64,000 bases of DNA, taken from contig JABSQM010000005.1 in assembly GCA_013215805.1 (NCBI GenBank), forward strand, positions 1-64,000, in the 5' to 3' direction. Below are positions 12,219 to 23,942 of the stretch, one piece after another. Origin of the DNA: Piscirickettsiaceae bacterium. Its GTDB lineage: Bacteria; Pseudomonadota; Gammaproteobacteria; Nitrosococcales; Methylophagaceae. The notes beneath the pieces were generated by a model, which was not told the origin of the DNA, made no database searches, and saw nothing but the letters and a program-made list of their open reading frames with translations. Positions within the stretch are counted from its first letter, which is position 1; every line of letters begins with the position of its first letter. The translations under genes and the position numbers were made by a program.

Positions 12219-13565
12219 TTATGAGATGGGGGTTTTATTGATATCTTTATATGCAGGTGAGGTTAAAGTATCGATCATTTTTTGTTGTCCATGTTTATCT
12301 TGTTTTTGAAACAAGGTCCACCAATTAGTTAATGAATTTAGGGGCTCTCCAGCTTGATTGCGCAATAGTAAAAAATCATAACTGGCTCTAAATTTTGGCT
12401 GTGCTAAAGATTGGAACGCATGTTTTCCCAGACGTTGTGTGAGTCTAGGTTGTAAGTTCCAAATGCTACGTGTGACCATAGAATAACGTTTCGGCATAGC
12501 TACACGTTGAATCTGTTCTGAAATCACCTCAGAAGACGCACGTTGCATGGCTAAAATGTTGGGGATGTGAGCAGCAATATAGTTGTTCCAACTTTGTCGA
12601 ACCGGTTCCCACAATAATGCTGCGAATAAAAATGCTGGCGTTACGGTCTCTCCATTATAAATACGCTTGTCAGTATTCATTAATGCCTCAGTTAATAAAG
12701 AGGTATGTGGCTTACCATTTAGTTCTTCATGCACTGCCAATTTAGCTGTTTGTGGAAATAGGTGCTCAAATACCTTATACCGCCTCAGTAGCTGGTGAGT
12801 TGTTGTGGCATTGCCACTTAAATATAATTTTAGAGTTTCATCAAATAAACGTGCTGGGGCAATATCCTTTAACAGCATCGCTAATTTGGAAATCCATAGC
12901 TCAGTTTCATGATCTAATGATAATTCCAATTTTCCTGCAAAGCGTATTGCTCTAAGCATGCGGACTGGATCTTCTCGATATCTTGTTTCCACATCCCCGA
13001 TTAGTCTGATAGTACCTGTTCTAAGATCGTCAATACCACCAGTATAGTCTATAATGGAACGATCCTTAATATTATAGTATAGCGCATTAATAGTAAAATC
13101 ACGTCTCCATGCATCTTGCTCTAAGGTACCATAGACATTATCACGAATAATTCGTCCTTGGTAATCGATATGCCGTTCTGTTTTTGGAGGTGCCCTAAAG
13201 GTAGAGGTCTCAATTACTTCACGACCATAACGAATGTGGACTAATTTAAATCTTCGGCCAATGACATAACTGCGTTTAAAAATTCTATGTACTTGCTCTG
13301 GTAAGGCATTGGTTGTCACATCAAAGTCTTTGGGCTTATATCCAAGCAATAAATCTCGGACACAACCACCGACTAGATAAGCATCATAACCAGCTTTCCT
13401 TAGGCCATATAATACATTCAATGCAGCAGAGTTAATCTGAGAACAAGAGATAGTATGGTCAGGTCGAGCAATAACTAATGGTTTGCACTGTTGTGGCAGT
13501 GTCTTATTATTTTTATTTGGGCGATTATTTCTTGGTGAAAAAAATGTTTTATTAAGCGATAACAT
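12219..13565 (-). CDS. pcnB: Poly(A) polymerase I
   Basis: PcnB adds poly(A) tails to RNA 3' ends and so speeds RNA decay. The 448-residue protein has the nucleotidyltransferase core VGGCVRDLLLG followed by the catalytic DFDV. The RRFKLVHIRYG stretch that marks bacterial poly(A) polymerases, rather than CCA-adding enzymes, is present. So are EDPVRMLRAIRFAGKL and a basic N-terminus. The C-terminal part is shorter and less conserved, as usual in Betaproteobacteria. No clear ribosome binding site precedes the ATG at 13565. The neighbour is folK. Confidence 0.93.
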   Translation of the reverse strand: MLSLNKTFFSPRNNRPNKNNKTLPQQCKPLVIARPDHTISCSQINSAALNVLYGLRKAGYDAYLVGGCVRDLLLGYKPKDFDVTTNALPEQVHRIFKRSYVIGRRFKLVHIRYGREVIETSTFRAPPKTERHIDYQGRIIRDNVYGTLEQDAWRRDFTINALYYNIKDRSIIDYTGGIDDLRTGTIRLIGDVETRYREDPVRMLRAIRFAGKLELSLDHETELWISKLAMLLKDIAPARLFDETLKLYLSGNATTTHQLLRRYKVFEHLFPQTAKLAVHEELNGKPHTSLLTEALMNTDKRIYNGETVTPAFLFAALLWEPVRQSWNNYIAAHIPNILAMQRASSEVISEQIQRVAMPKRYSMVTRSIWNLQPRLTQRLGKHAFQSLAQPKFRASYDFLLLRNQAGEPLNSLTNWWTLFQKQDKHGQQKMIDTLTSPAYKDINKTPIS

Positions 13566-13883
13566 AAGTTAGGAGATAATACCATACTGTTCGTTATAAA
13601 GATCTATTAATTATGAGTAAGTAATTTTCTTAATTGTTCAATATTCGATGTAATCGGTGATTAGGTTAGTAGGTTGGTCAATATGCGTTTATCCATATTT
13701 GTATCAATTTTTATTAGGATGGCCAATTGTATCATTTTTAGAAGTGTCATTCATACGTCTATAATAGACTATAGGTTTATATTTATAATATGGTGGTTAT
13801 CATTAATATTTTTACTATATCTTTGAATAAGATAATTTTTATTAGATATATACCTATCAGATAATTTGATTACGATAACTTAA
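13566..13883. other. Gene-free stretch between pcnB and a fossil insertion sequence
   Basis: The DNA is AT-rich, with stops in all six frames. I read the minus strand for a lost neighbour of pcnB and recognised nothing. Confidence 0.5.
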
Positions 13884-14702
13884 GGTTCTGCCGCAGAATT
13901 ATAGATGATGTATATATGTTTGTTTTACAAGTACAACCATCTTGCGAATGTATAAAATTATTCGAAGGTAGTTATTTCTTTAGTATCCGTTTTCTTGAGT
14001 TTAATCATTGGCCATATTTACTTGCCATGGAAGATAACTTCAATGCCTTCAATTTATTTCGGGTATCGCGCTTGACACGTTCTTATTTCACCCAATGGCT
14101 AACTTTATGCAATAATATTATCTAAATATTTAACGTCCAGTATTCTAATTAAATACACATAATGCGCCCTGATAACCACGGTTGTACATTCATTGCATTG
14201 ATCTCCGCATGAACTTGTATTACTTCCATCAATGATTATATTATCTTGTAAGCCATTTTTAGCAATAGACTTATTGAGAAAGGTCTTAGTCGTTTTATCA
14301 TCACACTTTAAGCTTAAATGATAGTCGATAATATTTCCAGGTATTTATTTATGGCATGATAATGGCAAAACCACTCACCTTCTATCCTCATATAGGTTTT
14401 ATTCATATGTCATGTAAAAGATACTGTTTTCTTCCCAAGTCCTAAGTTATGCTCTGAGATGGATGTAAATTTAATGACCCAACGATCAATTGTCGCATGA
14501 TCAACCCTCACACTGCGTTCCAATTAAATATTTTCTATTTTTTTGGGGGAGGGGCTCATCGTATAGGCGAGGTATTGACGTATTATTTTTAAGATAATTT
14601 CATATGCAAAATTACTGTTTTTAAACATAGTCATTAATTTATGGATGTAATATGTGATCTGACTGTTTTACATAGTTTACGACGAATATTTGCAATAGAA
14701 CC
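13884..14702 (-). mobile_element. Fossil IS6-family-like insertion sequence, copy A
   Basis: This is a decayed copy of an 800-820 bp element also found at 26866-27566 and 39898-40701. The left end starts ggttctgccgcagaatta and the right end closes tttgcaatagaacc, an imperfect inverted repeat with the GGTTCTG-type tips of the IS6 family. Read on the minus strand across many frame breaks, it gives transposase pieces: VDHATIDRWVIKF, then HNLGLGKKTVSF, then NKTYMRIEGEW in place of the usual MDETYIKVKG. Near the end comes a KGIEAMHMIKKGQ-like tail (IEGIEVIF, MIKLKK). The first catalytic aspartate has become Asn. No reading frame survives, so it is not active. Confidence 0.85.
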
Positions 14703-15824
14703 ATAAACATTCTACATTATCGATGTAATAGACTATTACATAGTCATATTGAACATGATGTCCCTGCCCAATATGTTTCTCATAGCTTTTAATAGAATGA
14801 GTTATAGGTGTAGACCAAACCATAAAGACAAGATTTTCCATACAATTGATGGACATTCTCACAAACTTCTAAGTCATCATAACCTATCTTGATTTAAATT
14901 AAGCTAATACAGAGATTACTTTAGTATAAAAAATATAGTCAGCCTTCCTCTTTACTGAAGGAATATAATAAATATGTCATCTTTCTTAAAAACATCATGA
15001 ATATTAATATCTTCCATTCTGGTGTTAAGGCGATTATTAAAATCACTCTATAATAACTATCGTCGATGCATGAATAATTGAATTAAAATTTTTTACATAT
15101 ATAGGTAAGTTATTTAAACATTAGGTATAAGACTAGTGGAGTCCTACAAATTATAAATCATAGATATTTATTATGTACCGGATGGTTCACACATTGCAAT
15201 TGACTCACAACCAAAACAATTTACCAGGTATCAAAATTATCTTCATAATTAATAATTACATAAAATATTTCTATGGTTCCTTGATTTTAACGTAATATTA
15301 TTCATATCAGATATATTATTTGATATGCGAACTAAAGATAGGAAAGGTGATAAGTTAACGATAACTGACGAACGGAAACCACTTGAATGTAATGTGACAA
15401 AATATAGGATCTGCATAACATTGAAGTAGACCTTAAATTCGGAATACGGGCAAAACTAGTAAAAACTGATATGTACGACCTTCAAATAAAAAATGAAGAC
15501 TAGAACTCTCATGTTAATTTTTTTATCAATAAAACAATGTGTCTTAGTAATATATATTTTAAATATATTATCGCTAGAAATAAATACTAAATATGGATAA
15601 AATTATCGCTCAAAAGGTGTAAGATGAAGCCGTAAATAAGTCGCATTGGTGAAATAACAAATTCATGATGATATTTTAGGTTATTGTATACATACCTATA
15701 TATTCGAATATAATTTGAATAAAATGGACAATTATTATCAATTAATATTGCTTAATGGAATATGTTATAGACACATGTTTATTCGGTGAATCATCTAAAA
15801 ATAATAGTGGAACCACATTTACAC
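14703..15824. other. Gene-free stretch upstream of proS
   Basis: About 1.1 kb of AT-rich DNA with frequent stops in every frame. I recognised no gene remnant, RNA gene or repeat. The promoter of proS must lie near the right end. A minus-strand open frame at 14677-14862 overlaps the end of the fossil element and has no family likeness. Confidence 0.5.
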
Positions 15825-17537
15825 ATGCGTGCCTCACAAATTCTTATTACAACATTGAAAGAAACACCTGCCGATATAGAAGTTGTTAGTCACCAATTGA
15901 TGTTACGCGCGGGTTTAATCCGGCAGTTAGCATCGGGTTTATATACATGGTTACCGATGGGCTTGCGTATATTACGTAAAGCTGAGGGCATCGTGCGTGA
16001 GGAAATGAACCTTGCATGTGCGCAAGAATTATTAATGCCATCAATACAGCCCTCAGAATTATGGCAGGAGAGCAATAGATGGAAACAGTATGGACCTGAA
16101 TTGTTACGCATGACGGATCGTCATAACCGTGAATTCTGCTATGGACCTACACATGAAGAGGTAATCACTGATTTAGTTCGCCAAGAAATTCGCAGTCATA
16201 AACAGCTTCCCATCAATTTCTACCAAGTACAAACCAAATTTCGTGATGAAATTCGTCCACATTCTGGTGTAATACGAGCTCGAGAATTTCTAATGAAGGA
16301 TGCCTATTCCTTCCATTTAAGTTATGCATCGCTACAACAAACTTATGAAAAGATGTATACTACTTATACCTGTATCTTCAAAAGAATTGGATTAAATTTT
16401 CGTGCAATAAAAGCTGATACTGGCAATACTGGTGGTAATGTTTCACATGAATTTCATGCATTAGCTAATTCTGGTGAAGATTTAATTGCTTTTAGTGATT
16501 CCAGTAATTACGCTGCTAATGTTGAGTGCGCTAAAGCTTTGCCACCCATTGGCAAGTGTATGACTTCAATACAAACTATGAAGATAATTTATGAACCAAA
16601 GCAACATACTGTTAAAGAGGTAAATGGATTTTTTAATTTGCCACAAGACCAACACTTGAAAGCAATATTAGTTGAAGGATCTAAAAGAGGTAGTATTATT
16701 GCACTTGTATTACGCGGAGATCATAATTTGAATCGGCTTAAGGCGGAAAGACATCCTCTGGTTGCTAAACCTTTGACCTTTGCCACTCCCAAACAAGTTC
16801 GTGCTACCTGTGGTACTAATATCGGTGATATTGATTCAGTGTGCCTAGATATTCCAGTTATTGCTGATTATTCTGCAGCCTATGTTGCTAATTGTGTTAG
16901 TAATTCCAATAGAGATGGGCAACACATCACAGTTTTAAACCAGGAGCGTAACTTATGTGAGGTTGAGACTGGCGACTTAAGAAACGTAATAGAGGGTGAT
17001 CCTAGTCCTGACGGCGAGGGTAAATTAGAAATTGCACGTGGTATTGAAATAGGACATCTTTTTCAGCTTGGTGATAGATACAGTAAAAAACTCAATGCTA
17101 ATGTTATGGATGAATATGGCAGGTCTAAATCTTTAACAATGGGCTGCTATGGTATAGGTATTTCTCGCGTAGTCGCTGCAACTATTGAACAAAATAATGA
17201 TGAGCGCGGCATCATATGGCCAAAATCAATCGCACCATTTGAAGTTGCTTTAATTCCAGTAAACTCTAAAAAATCAATTCGTGTTCGTAAAGCGGCAGAT
17301 CAAATTTATCAAAAATTAACTGAAGCTAACGTTGATGTACTATATGATGATCGTAATTTACGACCTGGTGTTTCCCTCTCCGATATGGAGTTAATAGGTA
17401 TTCCACATCATTTAATCCTAGGCGAACGTGCTTTAGATAAAAATATAATCGAATATAAATGTCGTGCTAATGGAAATAGTGATATATTTCCCATTAAGGA
17501 TGTTATTAATATGATCAGTAATATAATGGCTACTTAA
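15825..17537 (+). CDS. proS: Prolyl-tRNA synthetase (bacterial type)
   Basis: ProS charges tRNA-Pro with proline. The 570-residue protein has the bacterial layout: class II motif 1 region (LASGLYTWLPMGLRILRK), motif 2 (TKFRDEIRPHSGVIRAREF), GGNVSHEFHAL, the inserted editing domain that clears mischarged alanine (about 225-385), motif 3 (MGCYGIGISRVVAA) and the anticodon-binding domain. I chose the ATG at 15825 because MRASQ is the usual start; a GTG at 15786 would add 13 residues without family support. It stands alone on the plus strand, with a decayed element upstream and a fumarase pseudogene downstream. Confidence 0.97.
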   Translation: MRASQILITTLKETPADIEVVSHQLMLRAGLIRQLASGLYTWLPMGLRILRKAEGIVREEMNLACAQELLMPSIQPSELWQESNRWKQYGPELLRMTDRHNREFCYGPTHEEVITDLVRQEIRSHKQLPINFYQVQTKFRDEIRPHSGVIRAREFLMKDAYSFHLSYASLQQTYEKMYTTYTCIFKRIGLNFRAIKADTGNTGGNVSHEFHALANSGEDLIAFSDSSNYAANVECAKALPPIGKCMTSIQTMKIIYEPKQHTVKEVNGFFNLPQDQHLKAILVEGSKRGSIIALVLRGDHNLNRLKAERHPLVAKPLTFATPKQVRATCGTNIGDIDSVCLDIPVIADYSAAYVANCVSNSNRDGQHITVLNQERNLCEVETGDLRNVIEGDPSPDGEGKLEIARGIEIGHLFQLGDRYSKKLNANVMDEYGRSKSLTMGCYGIGISRVVAATIEQNNDERGIIWPKSIAPFEVALIPVNSKKSIRVRKAADQIYQKLTEANVDVLYDDRNLRPGVSLSDMELIGIPHHLILGERALDKNIIEYKCRANGNSDIFPIKDVINMISNIMAT

Positions 17538-17570
17538 TATTATTTAATTTGCAGTTGATATTCAAATAAA

Positions 17571-19113
17571 ATGACAACCATTAAGGCAAATGATTTGATT
17601 GATAGTATCGCTGATAGCTTACAGTTTATATCCTATTATCATTCTAAATATTTTATACAATCTATGGGATAGGATTATCTTAAGGAACAGGCACCTGCAG
17701 CTAAAGATGCCATAGCCCAAATATTGGTTAACTCACTGTGTGCAGAAAACAAACGTCCTATGTGTCAAGATACAGGCATCGTCAATGCATTTATCAAGGT
17801 CGGGATGGATGTTTGTTGGGCAGGAGCACAAAGTCTTAATGATATGGTTAATGAGGGAGTACGGCGCGCTCACCTATCTCATGAAAATAAATTAAGAGCA
17901 TCTATTATTGCGAATACTATTGAAGAGCGCTGCGATACGGGTGATAATGCTTCAGCTATTATTTATACTGAACTTGTACTAGGCAATAAAGTTGAGATCA
18001 ATATTGCTGCTAAAGGTGGTGGAATCGAAAATAAAGCTACATTCAGCGTACTGAACCCCAATGATAATTTAGTTGATTGGATATTAAATGTTGTGCGAAA
18101 AATGGGTGCCGGATGGTGCCCACCTGGAATTATGAGTATGGTACAGCAGAAAAACAATGTTAATGGCTAAAGAAGTCCTAATAGGACCGCCTAACATTCA
18201 AGATTTAATGGAACTTGGGGTTGTAACTGCCACAGAAAAATTACGATTAGAACTCTATGAGAAGATAAATCATCTAGATATTGGTGTTCAAGTTTTGGGC
18301 GGCTTAATAACAGTTTTAGATGTGAAAGTGTCAGGGTATGCCACCCCATGCCACCCCATGCCACCCCATGCCACCCCCGCTTCTTCGTTGCCAGCTGCTA
18401 TCATTCCTAATTGTGCTGCTATCCGCAACATCCATTTTACCTTAGATAGATCAGGTATGGCTCAACTTGAGCGGCCTTTGTTATCAGATTGGCCTGATAT
18501 CATTTGGCAGGTAAGGAGCAATACAAAACATGTAAACTTAGATACTGTCATTCAACAGAATATTAAACAATGGAAAATAGGTGAAACCTTATTATTATCA
18601 GGGCACTTGCTGACTGGTCGTGATGCAGCTCACAAACGTATCGCTGATTTATTTGCCAAGGGCGGCTTATTACCTGAAGGGCTGGATTCTACTAATCGCT
18701 TCATATATTATGTTGGACCTGTTGATCCAGTTAAAGACGAAGTAGTGGGACCTTCAGGTCCAACTACTTCTACAAGCATGGATAAATTTACATAAATGAT
18801 GCTAATAAAGACTAATTTATTGGGCATGATCGGTAAGGCAGAACGTGGTTCTATCGCAATTAAATCTATTAAGAAATATAGCTCAGTTTATTTGATTGCC
18901 GTTGGTGGCTCCGCTTACCTAATCTCAAAAGCTATCAAATCAGCCAAAATAATTGCTTTTAAAGATATCGGTATGGAGGCTGTACGTGAATTTTATGTTG
19001 AAGACATGCCAGTTACTGTGGCCGTAGACAGTCTGGGTAAGTCAATACATACGATGGGTTCAAAAAAATGGAGTAAAATTACACATATTCCAGATTCGTC
19101 CGTACATATCTAA
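17571..19113 (+). pseudogene. fumA: Class I fumarate hydratase, broken
   Basis: The whole length of an iron-sulfur class I fumarase can be followed: KANDLIDSIADSLQFISYYH at the start, RPMCQDTGIVNAF, AAKGGGIENKA, MGAGWCPPGI, GRDAAHKRIADLFAKGG, YYVGPVDPVKDE and AVGGSAYLISKAIK to the end. It is broken by an in-frame TAG at 17670, a frameshift near 18150-18157 at the GIGIGG region, and an in-frame TAA at 18793-18795 where the family has Arg after DKFT. A 10-bp tandem repeat (18338-18377) also pads the middle. Three separate lesions make it a pseudogene, though much of the sequence is still close to normal, so the loss looks recent. Confidence 0.95.
18338..18377 (+). repeat. Four tandem copies of atgccacccc inside the fumarase pseudogene
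   Basis: The unit atgccacccc is repeated four times without error (18338-18347, 18348-18357, 18358-18367, 18368-18377). It is GC-rich in an AT-rich setting. Three extra units add 30 bp, so the reading frame is kept. They encode about ten residues (YATPCHPMPPHATP) where the family has a short YPTHAA-like stretch. Confidence 0.97.
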
Positions 19114-21130
19114 CGATATTGGCACTTTTTATTACCCCACATATAATAGCGCCGTTATCTAGGTTGGTAGCATGTTCTTTTCCTACATTGTACTGCGTTC
19201 TGTTGCTACAAAGTTATTCGAGTCACCGGAGAAATTTATGTTGTGGTTGCAAGTCTTTAAATACTTTCTTTCTATGGGTTTAGGCTATCATTAAATATTT
19301 TGTTAATAAGTAGTTACCTATCCAGCTATTGACCCCCCTGGGAATATAAGCAACGCTGAATCCCATGTTTATATTAGTCTCATTCATGATGTTATCTTTT
19401 ATGTATTTATTTTTGGTTATTATTAAAGTTTAAATTTAGCTATTATAACAAGTAGCTGGGTTTCAGAAGATACAATATCTAAATAAAATATGTCGGATTA
19501 TATGCATTAATGTAACACTCGGACTTTCAGTGATTGCTATCTCCGTTAGCGGGAGTTATTTTTATATAGATATTATTTTGTGATTTAACTCCCTATAAAA
19601 TTGGACAATTTATTTTATATCAATTTCAACATAGCTTTATTTCTAGGTGTTAATACTAATTTGAAGTATCAATTATAATAATGCAGAGTTAGAGATACCA
19701 ATATTATTAATGTAATATTGATAATTTTCAGTGAACGTTCGACAAATTAGACATGGGTCCTAATTTAATAACATGATATAAACATTCCTGCCATAGGACG
19801 ATAGGATACCTATTGTACTTATTCTACATTTTGATATGAAATTGGCCTGATTCATCAATGTTCCAAGAAATAAAAATATATAATGATTACATATAAATTT
19901 ATTCGTTAGTGGATTGATGGGATGTTTGATAAACTTAAATGCAATTTTACAAAATTTAATTACTGTATGAGCCATCTAAATTTAGGTTATATGCTTATAA
20001 TTAGGAGATGTAATAAGGTGAAAGTACTGATTATTAATGAGAATAAAACTGGAGATACCTTAATTCATACTAATTTAGCACGAAATAATATAGATATCCT
20101 AAATATTTAAATGATAATTGGAAGTGAAAGTCATAATGATATCTATAATTAGGAGCTTAAATCAAATTGACAGTTTCCGTAAATGTTCTAAATTACTATA
20201 CGGCAGAATTATTTGTGCTATGAATAAATGGTACATTGCATATAAAATCAATTATAACCATACTTTTTAGTACAAAAAATACAATATATTCCATCTACAA
20301 AACATTATTTATCTATTAATACCTTAATATGGGTATTTTAAAGTGCGAATACTAAAAATGAAGATTCAGTACTTGATATTCATGATAGCTAAATCATTCA
20401 TTATGAATCCTCTGTAGCCACACCCTGAAATTATAAGATAACCTGATTTTATATTCAATTGAGGGGGGGGGCAATTGATTATTAATCACCATTTGTATGA
20501 TTATTAAACATATATAATATGTAAAAATCATGGCCCGTACAGGTATGCAACATTTAGCACCTAGATCAGATAATTATATAAAATATATTTATATACAATT
20601 AAAAATACTATTTATTAATTTTTATAGACCAATGTTGCTAATTTCTCCCTACTTTTCATAGGACACTAGCAGTGGATCATATAAAACAATATTCCTGTTT
20701 TTAGTAATTATACTGCCTATATATTTTCCCAAAAGAAGCTGGAATAAAAATATGTAATATCTTTATTATTATTTAATTATTCGACAAATAGTAAAATCGT
20801 CAAGCAGGGCGATACTTTATATGCCAATTTTTGTAGCAATGCAAAAATTGTATTTAGCTGCCAGTTAATTATGGATGTACAAATTTTAAAGTATATATCT
20901 TCACTAAAAATGACGTGATAACATTAATTTGCAAAGACTGCATAGTTTCTCTAAGGTTGAGATTGGTTATGTACAATAGTAAAACTTTTGCAAAATACCT
21001 AAGGTAGAGACTGTTTTTATTTGTCTACACTTGATGCAGCAGGTATTAATAAAAATGACTATACAATGGAAAATTGCGATTCGGTGATATAGAATGCGCA
21101 CTTAATTTAACAGAGCATGAAGGATATACT
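19114..21130. other. Two-kilobase gene-free stretch before glyA
   Basis: AT-rich and stop-filled. A 43-residue open frame at about 19172-19303 (MFFSYIVLRSVATKLFESPE onward) has a protein-like composition but no family that I recognise; it could be the relic of a gene end. A run of nine G lies at about 20463-20471. An open frame at 19922-20110 on the plus strand overlaps one on the minus strand, and neither resembles a known protein. The end of the stretch holds the glyA ribosome binding site. Confidence 0.5.
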
Positions 21131-22384
21131 GTGTACAAAAAAAACATGTCTATCGCGGGGTTCGATAATGAGATATTACGAGAAATTAATAAAGAGAATA
21201 AACGGCAAGAAAATCATATAGAATTAATTGCTTCTGAAAATTATACCAGCCCAAGGGTTATGGAAGCACAAGGCTCCTCTCTAACTAATAAGTATGCAGA
21301 AGGTTATCCTTACAATCGTTATTATAGCGGTTGTGAATATATAGATGAAATTGAACAATTAGCAATTGATCGAGCTAAAGAATTATTTGATTCAGATTAT
21401 GCCAATGTCCAACCTCATTCAGGATCACAAGCAAATGCTGCTGTTTATCTAGCTTTATTACAACCAGGAGACACTATACTAGGAATGAAATTAGAACATG
21501 GCGGGCACTTAACACATGGCTCTAAAGTCAGTGCTTCTGGTAAATTTTATAATTCTATTTCATATGGTCTGAATACTAATACAGGAAAAATTGACTATGA
21601 TGAAATTTGGCATTTAGCCAAGACTCATAAACCAAAGATGGTCATTGCTGGTTTTTCCGCTTATTCACGTATTGTAGATTGGCAATGTTTTCGTGATATA
21701 GCGGATTCTATTGACGCTTATTTATTAGTTGATATGGCACATGTTGCAGGTTTAGTGGCAGCAGGCAATTATCCTAGTCCAGTGAAAATTGCAGATATCA
21801 CAACTGCCACAACACACAAAACATTGCGTGGACCTCGTGGTGGCTTGATATTGGCAAAGTCTAATGCGGAAATTGAGAAGAAATTAAACTCCGCAGTATT
21901 TCCAGGCCATCAAGGTGGACCTCTCATGCACGTAATAGCAGCAAAAGCCATTGCTTTTAAAGAAGCTATGTTGCCTGAATTTCTAACTTACCAACAACAA
22001 GTTGTTGAAAATGCCAGTGCAATGACCAATATTTTTTCAGAATGTGGCTATGATGTCGTTTCTAAAGGAACGGATAATCACATGTTTTTAGTTAGCTTTA
22101 TAGAACTAGGTTTAACTGGCAAAGATGTGAGTCAGTGGCTATGTGATGCTAATATCACAGTTAATAAAAATATCGTGCCTAATGACCCGCAATTCCCATC
22201 GGTCACCTCCGGTATTCGCGTAGGTACTCCAGCCATGACGACTCGCGGTTGTAAGAGTCAAGAATGCATAGACATTGCCACTTGGATGTGCGCCATCATC
22301 AAAAGTCGTGGTAGTAAGGAAACAATAGATGCTATTAAGGTCAGGGTACTGAACGTATGTCAAAGTTTTCCTGTATATTTATAA
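21131..22384 (+). CDS. glyA: Serine hydroxymethyltransferase
   Basis: GlyA converts serine to glycine and charges tetrahydrofolate with a one-carbon unit, using pyridoxal phosphate. Family blocks: [29 protein letters not shown], the PLP-lysine region [15 protein letters not shown], and [12 protein letters not shown] chose the GTG at 21131 because 'gaagga' lies 7 bp upstream and VYKKNMSIA aligns with usual starts such as MFSKNMTI. This gives 417 residues, the same as E. coli. The frame stays open back to 21074 without family likeness. nrdR, often found between glyA and ribD, is missing. Confidence 0.96.
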   Translation: MYKKNMSIAGFDNEILREINKENKRQENHIELIASENYTSPRVMEAQGSSLTNKYAEGYPYNRYYSGCEYIDEIEQLAIDRAKELFDSDYANVQPHSGSQANAAVYLALLQPGDTILGMKLEHGGHLTHGSKVSASGKFYNSISYGLNTNTGKIDYDEIWHLAKTHKPKMVIAGFSAYSRIVDWQCFRDIADSIDAYLLVDMAHVAGLVAAGNYPSPVKIADITTATTHKTLRGPRGGLILAKSNAEIEKKLNSAVFPGHQGGPLMHVIAAKAIAFKEAMLPEFLTYQQQVVENASAMTNIFSECGYDVVSKGTDNHMFLVSFIELGLTGKDVSQWLCDANITVNKNIVPNDPQFPSVTSGIRVGTPAMTTRGCKSQECIDIATWMCAIIKSRGSKETIDAIKVRVLNVCQSFPVYL

Positions 22385-22833
22385 CAATGAGTTAAAATCA
22401 TTTATTCGCAGAAAGGCCATGTACCTCAATGGATTATTAATCAATATTTCGTTAAATTGGAGATAGGTAATATATAAAGATATTCATGCACTTTTGAGGC
22501 AAACTAATTTGGTCGGTGTTGATAAGGCTAGGTAAGGTGGTCATGATAACAGAAGTATCTTTAATATTTACTCCAAGAGTATAAAAAATATGGTGGGAGA
22601 GAAAAATAGAAGAGCAATTGTACTGATATATCATGTGACCCTAGAAAATTTCTTATATTTAAAGATTAGATAAGATTATAAGTAAAGTACTTTAGTAGTA
22701 TATTTTAATAATGAATGATCCATCCAACCTTTGGTTCCTTGGAATATCGTGATGCTATACGATCCAAGTGGGTTGTATAAAGTAAGGTATACGTATGTTT
22801 GCGCGAAATAAATGATACAAAAAGCCTTTCACG
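22385..22833. other. Gene-free stretch where nrdR is often found
   Basis: In many proteobacteria glyA-nrdR-ribD are neighbours. These 449 bp contain no NrdR zinc-ribbon or ATP-cone residues that I could read. I also found no FMN riboswitch (RFN) core upstream of ribD. Confidence 0.5.
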
Positions 22834-23925
22834 ATGAATAACCACGAATATTATATGGATCATGCCTTACTATTAGCAAAACGAGGACTTTTCACAACAT
22901 GTCCTAATCCTAGGGTAGGCTGCGTTATTGTGAACAATGGTGAAATTGTTGGAGAAGGATGGCACCAACGAACCGGTGAAGCGCATGCCGAAATTAATGC
23001 TTTATTATCTTCAGGTGTAAGGGCAAAAAATGCATATTGTTATGTAACATTAGAGCCTTGCAATCATCATGGTCGAATGCCTCCATGCACAGCTTCCTTA
23101 ATTAAAGCTGGCATTAAATCAGTTTTTATCGCAATGGCCGATCCTAATCCAATTGTGGCGGGTACCGGAATTTCTAGATTAGAAGAGGCGGGCATAGAGG
23201 TCCACGTTGGAATTCTTGAGCAGAAAGCGGAAAATATTAATCCTGGTTTTTGTAAGCGTATGTATGCAAATAGACCTTATGTGCGCAGTAAATTTGCTAT
23301 GAGCCTAGATGGACGTACTGCTCTAGCAACAGGGGAAAGTAAATGGATCACAGGCTCTGATGCTAGACTTGATGTACAAAAATTACGTGCGCGTAGCTCA
23401 GCTATTCTAACAAGCATCAATACGATATTGGATGATGATCCAGCTTTAACAGTGCGTCCCGAAGGTGCTGATTGGTACCCGCAGAATATGACAGTAAGGC
23501 AGCCGTTACGTGTAATAGTGGATAGTAAATTACGTACACCAGTCAATGCAGCCTTATTTGATAATAAGGGGGAGATTTTGATTGCTACGATAACAGAGCG
23601 AACATCAACTATACTGCCCGCAAAAATTATTACACTCCCTAAAAAAGACAGTAAAATAGATCTGGATGCCTTAATGGCAAACCTAGCCATTTATGAGATA
23701 AATGAATTGATGGTTGAAGCTGGGCCGATATTAAATGGTGCATTATTATCAGAACATCTTATTGATGAATTGGTGATATATATGGCACCAAAATTAATGG
23801 GGCATTTAGCCAATGGATTATTTCATTTACCAGAAATAAGAACTATGGAGCAGAATATCGAATTACAAATTACTGATATATCTGCCGTGGGACAGGACTG
23901 GCGTATCACTGCAAAACCACAATGA
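22834..23925 (+). CDS. ribD: Riboflavin biosynthesis deaminase/reductase RibD
   Basis: RibD carries out two successive steps of riboflavin synthesis. An N-terminal zinc deaminase removes the pyrimidine amino group, and a C-terminal NADPH reductase reduces the ribosyl chain. The deaminase motifs HAEINAL (about 50-56) and EPCNHHGRMPPC (about 74-85) are intact. The reductase domain carries KFAMSLDGRTAL, SKWITG and VEAGPILNGALL. The 363-residue length is standard. It overlaps by 4 bp the most upstream possible start of ribE. The pathway continues with ribE and ribB; ribH and a separate ribA are not in the window. Confidence 0.97.
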   Translation: MNNHEYYMDHALLLAKRGLFTTCPNPRVGCVIVNNGEIVGEGWHQRTGEAHAEINALLSSGVRAKNAYCYVTLEPCNHHGRMPPCTASLIKAGIKSVFIAMADPNPIVAGTGISRLEEAGIEVHVGILEQKAENINPGFCKRMYANRPYVRSKFAMSLDGRTALATGESKWITGSDARLDVQKLRARSSAILTSINTILDDDPALTVRPEGADWYPQNMTVRQPLRVIVDSKLRTPVNAALFDNKGEILIATITERTSTILPAKIITLPKKDSKIDLDALMANLAIYEINELMVEAGPILNGALLSEHLIDELVIYMAPKLMGHLANGLFHLPEIRTMEQNIELQITDISAVGQDWRITAKPQ

Positions 23926-23942
23926 AAGAGGTTCCTAAAAAC

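Noticed and set aside
14541-14570. T7-G5-A-G4 run as a regulatory homopolymer tract
   Set aside because: It lies inside the fossil insertion sequence, with no gene to control.
19922-20110. Regulator-like frame (KVLIINENKTGDTLIH)
   Set aside because: A faint likeness to a receiver domain start, without the conserved aspartate region; more likely chance.
22731-22760. ggttccttggaatatcgtg as a lone end of the IS6-like element
   Set aside because: About 12 bases resemble the worn tips, but there is no transposase text beside it and the match may be chance.
22385-22833. FMN riboswitch before ribD
   Set aside because: The conserved RFN blocks (AGGGCAGGGTGAAATTCCC-like and ACCGGCGGT-like) are not present.
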